Shown: positions 1 through 10,069 of the stretch, in pieces
Layout: the number at the start of each line of letters is the position of its first letter
Numbering within the stretch: the stretch's first letter is position 1
Source: Massospora cicadina
Taxonomy: Eukaryota > Entomophthoromycota > Entomophthoromycetes > Entomophthorales > Entomophthoraceae
Direction: 5' to 3'
Assembly (NCBI GenBank): GCA_022478985.1
Contig: JAKSZP010002672.1
Location: forward strand, 124,001-188,000
DNA length: 64,000 nucleotides
Translations under genes and position numbers: made by a program
Notes under the pieces: model-generated
Databases searched by the model: none
The model's input: only the letters and a program-made list of their open reading frames with translations
What the model was told of the DNA's origin: nothing

Positions 1-1502
1 GCAATGTTTGAAAAAGCACTGAACAAGGCAAAAAGGGGTTGCCTGGGGCGCAAGGCCCTTATGCTCATAATTTTGATATGCCTTAACCTCAAAATAAGAG
101 TCCTTTGAAGTCTAGATGCTTTATAGTAGAAGCTACTAATATAGTTGTTACCCTGGTCCTTTAGTTAAAATATAGTCTTAGGTTAATCTTACTCTACTCC
201 TTTAAGACAACTTTTACTTATTATGAGCCGCTTTATATAATGCCATTTCTTTAATCCCGCATTTTGTCTACAATGTCACCCAAGTAGAGTAACGGTGCAT
301 ATGGTGAAAGATCTGACTTAATAGATACTGGCTCGCCAACCAATGTAATCTCCTCTCTCCATATGAAAAAATAACATTGCTCCTGATCTTAACCAGACCA
401 TGGAGTATAAAGATTCTTGGATCTCCTAAACTAGGCCCCTTCAAGCTGATTCTTCTTTACCAATATAGTTTGGAGCTTTAGTGGTACTTGCTTCAGCTAT
501 CATAATAACAATGTTAGCTAAGACCTTCCAATAGGCACTCAATTTCTTGTTGAGTTTGACGCCAAGATCAGTTGAACGGATCAATATTTCTCCATATTGA
601 GTTATCACGTTCCACTTATAGTACAAATCCTGGAAAAAGTGAAAGGAAAAAATTACAAACGTGCATTCTGGAGTATTCCAAGTCCATTGAGTGACTTGGG
701 TATCAGGTTGTAGGAATTAATGAAATCATGCCTTCACATGCAGTTAATGCTAGTGATGGTATGCCTTTGTATATTTTTTAATAAGGTTGTCATTCCTCCA
801 AAATCTCATATACTAGTGGAGACTAGGATTTGAATTATTATACCCTCAGCTCATAGTAAGAATTTTTCAGGAAGGTAATTTATCAATTTGAAGAAAACTA
901 TTGTTTCTTGGGGTGCTTAATCTGAAATACTAAGGACCTATCACTTTTTTAGCTAATTTAGCTTATTGATACATGACTGTGAGCAGGAGCTAATATATTG
1001 CTCACAAAAAAATTTTACCTATCAATCAAATTTTTCATAGCTTATTTTATGACACTATCAGATCTGGGCCTAAATGCCCCCATTTTTGCTTGTGTAAAAG
1101 TAACTTTTGGCTATGCTCTCACTCAAACAGAAGCAAACAGATCAATATACAATAAATAAACATGGTTAATTTTTTTAAATGCCTCAATGATTTTTTATTG
1201 ATAAGAGTCCAGCATAAAGATTCTGATGATGCCTAACATATGTGAGTTAGGTTTACCAAAATACAAGGTTGAAGAACCACAAGTGATTTTGGAGTTAAGA
1301 AACTACTGAAGTTGGGACTTTAAAACCCTCTTAGAGTTATAGGTCTCACATTTCCTCTGGCATAAAAGCAGGATGATTGGAATTGGGTAAAAATTATTTA
1401 TAATCAACTAAAAAAGTGACTTAAAAGGAAAGCTACCCTCTTCCTCAAATTGATGACTCCCTCTAAGTCTTAGCAGTATCTTAATTTTTCTCCAATATGG
1501 AT
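1..1502 (+). pseudogene. Ty3-type pol fragment (protease to start of RT)
   Basis: This is a badly decayed pol remnant. At about 308-345 the frame reads LIDTGSPTNVISS, a retropepsin active-site motif (D-T-G) of Ty3-type elements. Downstream, with frame changes, about 370-560 resembles the rest of the protease of E2 (compare 24010-24216 on the minus strand). At about 1300-1480 the residues LLKPS and later ESYPLPQIDD recall the start of a reverse transcriptase domain, where a short plus-strand K-x-SYPLPQ stretch normally follows the substrate loop. The fragment stops at the LTR of E1. The RT does not resume after E1 at 10008, so this is a truncated neighbour and not a simple interrupted host. 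No full gene can be read. Confidence 0.6.
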
Positions 1503-1970
1503 TGTCAGGATTTGGGTTGACAAGCAAGCTGAAATTCAAGATCCTTGATCCTCAACCAACCAACTCTCAAACCAGTGCTAAAGGAACCTTATACTGAAGG
1601 AACGACACTATATATAATCAGGAAGCATTATGCATACAAGAATCAATGGAATCACCTTCAGGAATACCATCCCCACTTCTCAAACCATGAGAGGCGCTAC
1701 TCCCGCCACTGCTGGTTTGAGGAAGACACAGTACACTGAGGGCGCTGTCCAGCTTATTGATATAAAAGTTGGTAAAAGATCCTGATCCTTTATGCCATAA
1801 AGGTCTCTGAGGCTCTTCACCACTTGCCCTATAAATATTGACGCTTTCTAACACAATAAAGTAGTCTATATTCTCTCCATCTTTTCATTTTTTGACCTCT
1901 GCACTAATTCAAAGCTTTGAGCCTATTTTTTTAATCCAGTGATAGTCAACAAAACTGTTACGCTGAGAGA
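1503..1970 (+). repeat. 5' LTR of E1
   Basis: About 468 bp, similar along its whole length to 9537-10007. It starts TGTCAGGATT and ends CTGAGAGA (the right copy ends CTGAGACA). A TATA-like box (TATAAATA) lies at 1830-1837 and AATAAA follows near 1856, giving U3-R-U5 order on the plus strand. The two LTRs differ at many sites, so the insertion is old. Confidence 0.85.
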
Positions 1971-1971
1971 A

Positions 1972-1992
1972 GTTGTGCTCACTTCAGGGGGT
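1972..1992 (+). other. Primer-binding site of E1
   Basis: Immediately after the LTR the sequence GTTGTGCTCACTTCAGGGGG matches the consensus TGGTGCTCACTACAGGGGGCC seen in E3 and E4 and, in its first 15 bases, E2. It is the expected place for tRNA-primed minus-strand synthesis. Confidence 0.7.
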
Positions 1993-3868
1993 CTGAGATG
2001 TCCTAAATGAAAACGTCTATCACAAATAATGGAGAATATCAGCAGTCATGAAGATCAATATGCTGATCAGTCAAGAAGCGTTGCTTAATGTATTAGTACC
2101 TCGCGGTATGAAGTGCCACCTATGCAGGCTGAGACTCTAGAACTTTGGGCCACGTTCAAGTTCTTCCTGCCTATCAGATTATGGTGGTTGAATAGAAAAT
2201 AAACCTTCAACAACCATCAGATTGAGATGATTACCCTTTCAATGCTTGAGCTAACACCTGTATTCTCATCTTGAAGCTTATTGAAATCATTTTATTTGGG
2301 CCAAATATCTCAATGACAATTTGATCAAGTATTTTATCAGAGCGTTTGGGCCAAATATGCTCACATATTATGACCGATTTTCTATGCATCAAATCTCAGC
2401 AATTGGTCCTGATTATTGTGAACACAATCAACTAACTTGTATATAAAATCGTTTAGGACCAACTTAAAGTTAACGTCTGAAAATCCCATGGATATCAGAT
2501 AGCAAAAAGCGTAAACAATCTCGGGTTGGGACCATCTAGTACTAAAAAAAGCGTAAACAATTTTTCGCCTAGGGCGAAATTTGTATGTTGATCCACATAA
2601 TCAGCATGATAGCACTTGCATGGACTTCCCAAAAGGGAGTACCTAGTGCTATCAAGGAGAGGCCTGCCGACATCCCAATTAGGGGTACATCATCTACTTC
2701 AATGAAAGCAAGAATTTCACAGAAGGTGTATTTTGTCAGCAGTATGTTGAAACTCAAATTTTGAAGAACCTAAACACTATTGCATGCTTTTATTGCAATT
2801 TTGTACCTGAAATCCTCCCAATTTTGAGAGTATTTGCCACTAATAAACCTAAGGAAAGGTATCAATCATATCAGTTCAAGGGACAAACTGAGGTGGTAAA
2901 ATATCTGTTGAAATTTTGTACTTGTATGTGGCTAGGAGATGCCCTAAAGGTATAAATACTGGCGCCTGGCCTAATGAACATTATTTAATAGATAGCTTAC
3001 AATAAAATTATATTTATTTCATCTCTTTCCTGGTTTCCTCATTGAATCCTTTCTTTGGAGAAAGTGTTGACAAGCTGGACACGCCTAATCCACAGCTTGT
3101 ATTTCTACCTGCCTCAGAATAAGTTCCCAAACATAAAGGGAAAATTATGCCCAAAATTGGCTGGAAGAGTCGAGGCAATTAAAATAGGCTAGTGAAGTTT
3201 TTAATAGTCCAAATACTGTAAACTACAGGCACTATCAAGGATCAATCATCAGAACATTAACCCAAATAGATGTGCAGGATAACAATAAGCAAGCAAGCGA
3301 CTCTCAGATTTTGACACTGCCCTCAGTTGATGGAAATCAGTATCAATATCAGTATGAGATTATTAAAGATATTATTTAACAATTAGCAATGGCACTTACT
3401 CCGTGGGTGCACTTTTAGCTGCTCCTGCGCCTCTTCAGTGCCCTCTACCTTGCAGGACCTTTTTACCTCGGCTCAACCATTAGTTGGAGAACTTAACTTA
3501 GAAACCAAAATGTACCTTTGGAACTTTGTTCACCTAGTTATTCATCACCTTCTCCAATTAGTTGGGTTGCACCATCATGAAGTCTCCTAACAACTGGGGC
3601 TCACCCAAAAATTACACTCCAATGTCATTTATTTTTTAAACGCGGAATCCTCTTTTGTCCAAAACAACCAAGAGGCCATTATTGATAACTAATATAATTA
3701 ACTAAGACTGAGGCAAAATTGTGGTGTTGGACAGCGGGATCTCTGAATAACTCAAAGACCAACTGCATCAGAACATCCAACTCCTCAAGGCTTCTTAAAA
3801 CCAGCGCATCCCCCAAGTTGATGATCTGCCATTGTTGGACATTTGCCCTCCAGCTGCAGAGGAAAATG
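1993..3868 (+). other. E1 leader region, mixed decayed sequence
   Basis: No domain can be recognised. The first 500 bp may be E1 leader or gag remnant. A separate block around 2940-3080 has TATAAATA at 2951-2958 and AATAAA at 3001, the layout of another LTR, but I cannot find its ends or a partner. The stretch 3240-3680 is glutamine and asparagine rich in places and might be a gag remnant. Confidence 0.3.
2520..2545 (+). repeat. Minimal 3' stub of a retroposon with 16-bp target duplication
   Basis: A 26-bp segment, GGGTTGGGACC followed by TCTAGTACTAA, matches the 3' end of the dispersed retroposon found at 32487, 37022 and 62876 (there on the minus strand, ending GGGTTGG...CACTAGTGCTAA). It is bracketed by the direct repeat AAAAAGCGTAAACAAT at 2504-2519 and 2546-2561, which looks like the target-site duplication of an extremely 5'-truncated insertion. 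Confidence 0.6.
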
Positions 3869-3869
3869 T

Positions 3870-4586
3870 CTTGGGTCAAATTCAGCTGAATCGAGGAAAT
3901 GTTGGCCATATAAAAGTTTCCAATAAACCCAAAGGCAATTTTAATAAAAACATTAATGAAAATCTTGCAGAAATCATCCAAAAGACCCTGGCTGATTCTT
4001 GGTGGAACCCCCATTAATTGGGGTAACACCATTTCAACTCTTGCATGGGCGCCAAATGGAAAATCAAATTGTCAGATTACTCCGACCACTAGACGAATTT
4101 TGAGGCAACCAGCGGAAGGTACTCCCCCCCACCATCACCAAGTCCCTCAACGCACCTATGCAAGGACCACCCCCTTTTATGGGGTGGTGGCAGGCCCCCA
4201 AGGTGAAAATACTTTAACTAGCGGTGATTGGTTGAAGTTCATCAAGACTTTACCACATGTGTTTGTGCAGCCTTAAAACCCCAACTATCAGTTTCTTAAA
4301 AAGTAAATCATCTTACCCAAGATCTGATAGGAGCATCTACCATATTACCTAATTTAGAAGCTGTAAGCTATTCTGAAACTATCCTCAAATTCCACCCAAC
4401 CCTCAAAACAGTTTAAATACTGTTTGGTCGAAAATTGAGAGGGATCACTTTTTGTTTACCCCCGCGCTCCTAATAAAATTATAAAAAACCAATTTTATAG
4501 TAGCACTCAATTTTATTTTTACAAAACATTTTGTGGGATCCAGCAGTGTAAGCACCAGCGAGCACCTAAATAGCTGGATTCCTACA
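3870..4586 (+). repeat. Diverged LTR of the E2 family inside E1
   Basis: In plus orientation this block aligns piecewise with the reverse complement of the E2 LTRs: AAAAGACCCTGGCTGATTCT at 3979, the stretch CACCTATGCAAGGACCACC near 4140, TTTAAATACTG near 4410, a TAATAAAATTATA stretch near 4470, and the end GCTGGATTCCTACA, where E2 has CCTGAATTCCAACA. The right boundary at 4586 is clear. The left boundary near 3870 is a guess, because the first 100 bp do not align well. It may be a solo LTR or the 5' LTR of the gag gene that starts four bases later. Confidence 0.55.
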
Positions 4587-4589
4587 GGC

Positions 4590-5900
4590 ATGGACCCTGA
4601 AACAACACTATTGGGAGTGGACACTCATAAATATACCTCCAGGAGTGAAGGACCTGAAGGGCCTATGGGACTTTAAGATCCCAAAGAATGTGAGTGGCTC
4701 AAAGGACCTGAAGGTCCCTATGGGCCTCAAGGACCCTCAGGCCCCGCGGCCCTAACCCCAGAGACCCTGAATACCCTTGGAAAAAGGGTGAATAGCAGCC
4801 TTGGTCGCCGTATGTGATCAAATATAGAATGTAGAACAGGAATGTAAACTCTTAATAGATGGTAACCCCTTGACCCTAGGGTCACCATTGAGGCATTGTC
4901 AGACGAAATGGACAACTTTAGCGCCTTCACTAAGCTTACTAATAGCTGCATCTCAGCACAAAAAACTTGTTGAGGGTTTGAAATCCGTTTGACCACCCTT
5001 GAGAGCTAGCTTCTCCTTCAGGTCTCTGACATTAAATCCTTAAAAGAGCAGGTTACTCATAATGCTTCCGTTTTTTCACTCAACCAAAACTGGGATGATA
5101 TCCAAGAGGACCTCAAGGGCCTAAGATGACGGTTGGACCAGCAAGTCTCCTGCAACTATGAGGATACTGAGATCTCTAAGCCTGCACCAAACCTGGCGTT
5201 AAAATACTCTACACCTCTTATAACTAACTTCAAACCTAGCATCAAAGAAAGGTTCACTCCTGGCCAGAAAAGCATCTCCTCATTCCTGTACACCTCTGAG
5301 AGTTGATGGAATCAGTCACTGACCAGAAAAAAGTGAATCATATCCACTCCTGCCTTAACAGCACTTTTTGGGAGATCATGACTCCCTACTTGAAAAAATG
5401 AAACTCTTGGGAACAGGTCCATATGGCCTTAATACAAGAATTTTGCAGCGATCAAACTCTAGACAATCAAAACAAGCATTCCTGGGTATCCGCTTGAATA
5501 AAGGGTGACCCAATGGAGTTCGTCAGCCATATATATGTTCAAGTGCAGCCCTTGGTTACCAAATATTGCATTAAATCTAGACAACGCGATTACCGCTGTC
5601 ATCTCCACATTGGGATCTTATCCAGAGATATAAATGCATAAGATTGGCCAAAAGAATGGCTTCACCTGCATTTGAGAAATCAAAGAAGCGATTAACAAGA
5701 CCCTGCGTCAACCCTGTATTCTAAGGCCACCCCTTTGAGTTCCTTAAGCATTTTTGGGTCCATGTGTTCGAAAACCAGAAGAAATTTTGACCCCAGTGCA
5801 CCACTTCAATGGTTTCTGTAACAGCACTAAGGAATTCCTGAATTGACATACTGAGGAGGTGGAAAAGAGCCTTCAGCATAAAGGATGAGGAACTTCATGC
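4590..5900 (+). pseudogene. Ty3 gag remnant with collagen-like tract (E1)
   Basis: An ATG at 4590 opens a frame (MDPETTLLGVDTHK...) that carries Gly-X-Y triplets in two blocks at about 4644-4664 and 4704-4745 (GPEGPYGPQGPSGPA), separated by one stop. A heptad-rich, coiled-coil-like part follows at about 4890-5160, then a capsid-like part at about 5200-5480, read with stops and shifts. No intact zinc knuckle is visible. Gag proteins form the particle and package the RNA. The start codon lies only four bases after an LTR end at 4586, leaving no room for a normal primer-binding site. The collagen-like tract is not seen in the gag of E2, E3 or E4. Confidence 0.6.
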
Positions 5901-6029
5901 TAACATACCTACCATGCCTTAAGAAATGCCATGACTTTGAACAAAACTGGAGCTATTGTACCTGGAGAGGAGATATCAGTAGCCATTGATAGTAAAGAAA
6001 TTGATACCGCGTACTCTACTTCCAATGAT

Positions 6030-6480
6030 TCTCCCATGTTTCTTACGCTACCTTCCCAATTCTGAAGTCTGGTTACCCACGTTGCAGTTTGAGTCCATAA
6101 GATTTCAGTTCTCACCAAAGTTGACAGTGGTTCCCCCATAAAAGTTATATTGACCAAGTTGATGAACTGTATCAAGATTGCTTTGGACTTGCCACACTTA
6201 TATGGAGTATGGCATGGCTGTCCCACAATGTACCCAATATATAGGAGCCTATTCTTCCATATTTACCAGATTCATGAAGCTCTTTGTAAATACCCCTACA
6301 TCACACTAGATAACCCAAGTGATAAACTTCTTCTTGGAACCCAGTTTCTCTAAGACTACCCCATGGTGGTACATCATGACGACGGACTTTTATCTCTACT
6401 GAGACATTGGGTCCCCCTGATCTTTTAAACTTTCTGTGACTCTAATATGGAGATCAGGGCCCAAGGCTGACTACTAAATA
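6030..6480 (+). pseudogene. Ty3 aspartic protease remnant (E1)
   Basis: The frame at 6118-6353 reads VDSGSPIKVILTKL, the retropepsin active site D-S-G with the flanking hydrophobic strand. It continues to a region ending LLLGTQFL, the counterpart of the LIGTQF/LIGAAF flap-side motif of related elements. The enzyme would cut the Gag-Pol polyprotein. The spacing to RT (about 600 bp) is like that in E2. Stops occur in the linker, so no active enzyme is encoded. Confidence 0.7.
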
Positions 6481-7049
6481 ATGAGGGATGAACCAATTAA
6501 TTTAAATATAATGCAAGGGACTCTTAAACCAGCTGCCCCACCTACTGTTAATGGACAAGAAGGCATGCCTATCTACTTAACTAGAGCAGTTACTATACCT
6601 CTGAAGTCCCAAAATCATTTCTGACACCCAGGTCCATGTTAACATCCCTTCTGGATACCTTCTGGATCTTCGAGGCCTAGACAATCTATCTGCCAAGGAG
6701 GTGCTTACCTGCCCGGGATCCTAGATCCAGCCTATGCTGGATCATCCATGTTGCTGGATAACCTTACTGACAAACCCAATATAGTAGGCCCAAACAGTCC
6801 CACCGCCTATGTCCACCTCCTACCAGTGAAGGTTATTGATGATTTCCATAGTTTCAGAAACCTAAGGGACTTTGGGTTAGAGATGCCCCTCTAGTGGCCA
6901 TGTTCAACAACAACATTGCAAATGATCTCACTGAAGATCAACAGTGGGAAGTTCACAATTTATTGAAGGAGTATTTAGATTTATTTAGGGACTCAACCTA
7001 CAACTTTGGACAAATAAACGGAAACTCAATCATGTGGAGAAGGGGACGC

Positions 7050-7760
7050 TCCCCCTTCCAGTCCTGAACTTACCAAATGAGTAAGGTTGAAGGAGCCAAG
7101 GTGACGGTGGAGCTTATAAAACTGTTTGAAGCTGGACTTTTAGTGCCTTTTCGCAGCCCTTGGGCCTCTCTCCCCTCCTGCTGTTTTAGAATAAGGATGG
7201 AAGCCGCTGGGTGGTGATGGACTATCAACAGCCCAACTCCATCACAATAAAGAACAGCTATCCTTTACCCCAAATGACAACTCGCTTTGACTGTTCAAAA
7301 AATTATAGCAAAATTCTGCCATGGACCTTGCCAGTGGATATTGGCAAGTGAAGCTCGTCCCCAAAAACAAGTCAAATGTGCGCTAATAGCCAATATAGGG
7401 CTATTCAAGCCCACGAGGATTCCCCAGGGCCTCTTTAACGTGCCAATCACTTTCCAACGCGCCATAATGGGATCTTCATGGACTTGAAGCTGTCATGTGT
7501 CCTCGTCTACCTTGACAATATCAGCATCTTCTTACAAACCTTTAATTGACACGTTGAGAATCTTTGAGTTTTCAATCGTCTTAATAGGCTTTAATAAAAC
7601 ACAAGCTATGAAGTGCTCCTTATTTCAATAGGAGATGGAGTTTCTGGGACTAAGGTCTTAAAAGATGGCATCTAGCTCATACTGGAAAATGTTGACGCCA
7701 TAGAAAAAATGTCACGCTCTGGAGCCTTAGGGATATTCAGATATTCCTTAGCATGGTGAT
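7050..7760 (+). pseudogene. Ty3 reverse transcriptase remnant (E1)
   Basis: RT landmarks can be read in order despite shifts: KDGSRWVVMDYQQPNSIT and SYPLPQM at about 7190-7275, GYWQVKL-like residues near 7330, IGLFKPTRIPQGLFNVPITFQRA at about 7395-7465, and the catalytic-site box LVYLDNISIF at about 7495-7535. The usual Y-L-D-D is Y-L-D-N here, so the second metal-binding aspartate is lost. The enzyme would copy the element RNA into DNA. Confidence 0.85.
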
Positions 7761-7789
7761 CTTATATTATCAGATTATCTCTTGGTTTT

Positions 7790-8340
7790 CTGACATAGCC
7801 AAGACTCTATTTTATATCTTGCAGAAGAACGTGTTTCTTGAGTGGTACCTGGAACAAGAACAAGCCTTTATTGCGTTGAGGACCACCCTTTGTACTAAAG
7901 AACTTTTAGTTCGCCCACATTTTGACCAATCCTTCTTGCTGTTCACAGAAGTGAGCGATGTTGCTGTTGGGGCCATCCTAGCCCAGTATGACATAGAACA
8001 GGACGACCACTCGGTGGCTAATTTTACAAGACTCTAAGTAAGGCTGAATGGAACTACAGCATTACCAAGCAGGAATGTCAGGCTGTCATGCTAGCAATTA
8101 AACATTTTCAGCCCTATCTCTACAATACCAACTTTACCATCATCACCAATAATCCTTACTCCGGTAGTAACAGAAGATGAAGGACCTGGATAGCCATTTA
8201 AGTATGTGCTGAAGACTGCAGACCTATGATTTTGCCCATTGTTAATTGTATTGGCGCGATACACCAAAAAGCTGATGGTCTCTATAAGATCCCAGTGGTA
8301 GCTGTTTTGACCTCAAAGGAAGACTGACTGTATGATCTGA
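7790..8340 (+). pseudogene. RNase H remnant (E1)
   Basis: The open part 7753-8037 includes an RT-connection segment (EWYLEQEQAFIALRTTLC) and FLLFTEVSDVAVGAILAQYD, the first strand of the RNase H domain. The usual T-D-A-S is T-E-V-S here. Later pieces, after a shift, cover the E and D strands around 8060-8160 and the domain end near 8280. It degrades RNA in RNA-DNA hybrids. Matching domains are at 14700-15230 and 18017-18800 on the minus strand. Confidence 0.75.
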
Positions 8341-8419
8341 TTGGTCAACCTTAACGTTGGGAGTTGGAAACATCTGAGGTCCAAGCTGAGCTTTGAAAAA
8401 TGATCAAGGATAATTAGGT

Positions 8420-9480
8420 CAAGGATGAGCTGCTATACAAGAGGGTCAATAAGAAATGTTTCTCATATGTCCTCCCTTCCTCCCAAACCAATGTTATCCT
8501 AGAGGTCCAGATGACTGTGGGACATGGGGCAGTTGAGAAGAGTCACGAATGGTTGAAGTCACTATGCTACTGGGACCAAATGGTGGAGACCATCCAAGTA
8601 ATCCTGAAGGACTATATGACTTGCCAATCACAAGGCCAGGCCAATCCTTAGTATCACCACTCATTCGTCATCCTGATAGCACCCTTCAATTTCATAGCAT
8701 CAATATGATAGGAATTCTTACAACTGGATTGCATGGACATAAAATATCCTCCTAGACGTGGACCATCTGACTAAATGGTTAAAGCAATTTCAGTCCCCGC
8801 TGCTACTGCAAAAGCCACGGCTCTCTTCCTTATTTGATCCTTCTCTACCCATCAAGGATGCCCACAAAATTTACATTCAGTCAATGAGTTAAATTTCACC
8901 TCGCAGGTAGTCCAAGAACTTACTTTGTTTTTGGCACTAACAAAGATTTTCTGACACCTATAAACCATCCACAAATGGAGTAGTGAAAAGCACTCTGGAA
9001 CCCTTATCTCTATTTTGTTGAAGATGGCTATCTTTGATACTGCTCGCTGGAATCATTATTTACCCAGCGCTTTGCTTGTTTACAGATTTACTAACACCAA
9101 GTAATTAAAGTGCCCCCCTTTGAAGCTCTAACTTTGAAGAGCTCCTCAATTTCAAGTAGCATTCAGACTTTGCTCAAAAACTAAGCTCCAGAAACTCTGA
9201 TCTAACTATTAGGGCCTTATCCAAGGAAATTGTCCATCTTTAAGCACTAGCCATGCAAGGCATAGTCACCACCAGAAGGGAGACATCCCAATTTAAAGTA
9301 TCTGTCCCTCCAAAACTGTTTTTTAATTAGGTGACCTTGTTCTCTTCTATTGCTATTGAACTGAAGGTCAAAAGGTTAAGCTCAACGAATCTTTGGTCTA
9401 AACTTTATAAGGTCATTCACAATGTGAACTCTGAGTACTCTATTGCTGGCATCAATCAGGGGACACTGGTGAATTGAGTG
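8420..9480 (+). pseudogene. Integrase remnant (E1)
   Basis: The zinc-binding part is suggested by MTCQSQ at about 8617. The core reads VDHLTKWLK near 8760 (first acidic residue of the DDE triad) and YKPSTNGVVKST near 8958, where related proteins have YHPxTNGxVERxN, so the glutamate is replaced by lysine. The C-terminal end near 9450-9510 reads VHGWFLWPYTPL, like the VHGRFLRPYSSP end of the E2 integrase. It sits just before the 3' LTR, as expected for the Ty3 gene order. Confidence 0.75.
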
Positions 9481-9536
9481 CATGGATGGTTCCTCTGGCC
9501 CTATACTCCCCTCTGACAGGATCTAGAGAGGATCAT

Positions 9537-10007
9537 TGTCAGGATTCAAGATGATGGGCGAGCCAAAATCCTTGCCCTCAAATCAAGTCTTGACATATTG
9601 AATCTCAAATCAGTATGAAAAGAAACCTTGTCCCAAAGGCAACAAAACTAGATTCAATCAGGAAGTATCACACATACAAGGATTGATGGAGTCACCTTCA
9701 AGAATACCATCCATCTTCTAAAATCATGAGAGGCGCCCCCACTGCTGTGGTCATGAGGACGATGCAGTACAATGTGGGCGCCATCCAGGAGGTCAATCTG
9801 GAATTCAGTAAAAGATCCTGATCTCACGGGGCCACAAAGGTCTATGAGGCACATGTCCCCAAGCGCCCTATAAATATTGATGCTTTCTAAAACAGTAAAG
9901 TAGTCATATTCCCTCCATCTTTATTTATTTATTAACTCTCCATTAATTTTCAGTTTTGCCCATTTTTGGACTTCAGTTACAGTCAAGAGAATTATTATGC
10001 TGAGACA
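9537..10007 (+). repeat. 3' LTR of E1
   Basis: About 471 bp. It begins TGTCAGGATTC and ends GCTGAGACA. TATAAATA is at 9869-9876. It pairs with 1503-1970. Just upstream, GATCTAGAGAGGATCAT is a weak polypurine-tract candidate. The element ends only about 60 bp from the last helicase residues of the Helitron gene on the other strand. Confidence 0.85.
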
Positions 10008-10069
10008 TGATATGACAAGTATGAAATTAAATGTCATCTTCATGTGTCAGACTTTACAATTTTTGCATT

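Larger units (their letters stand above)
1503..10007 (+). mobile_element. Ty3-type LTR retrotransposon E1
   Basis: The element is bounded by two similar direct LTRs (1503-1970 and 9537-10007) that begin TGTCAGGATT and end near GCTGAGACA. A primer-binding site follows the left LTR. Order of domains on the plus strand is gag, protease, RT, RNase H and integrase, the Ty3 order with integrase last. The internal part is long, about 7.5 kb, because about 2 kb before the gag start at 4590 holds other insertions, including an LTR of the E2 family. All domains carry stops and frameshifts, so the copy is dead. The flanking 5-mers (TGGAT left, TGATA right) do not match, which suggests rearrangement rather than a clean insertion. 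Confidence 0.8.
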
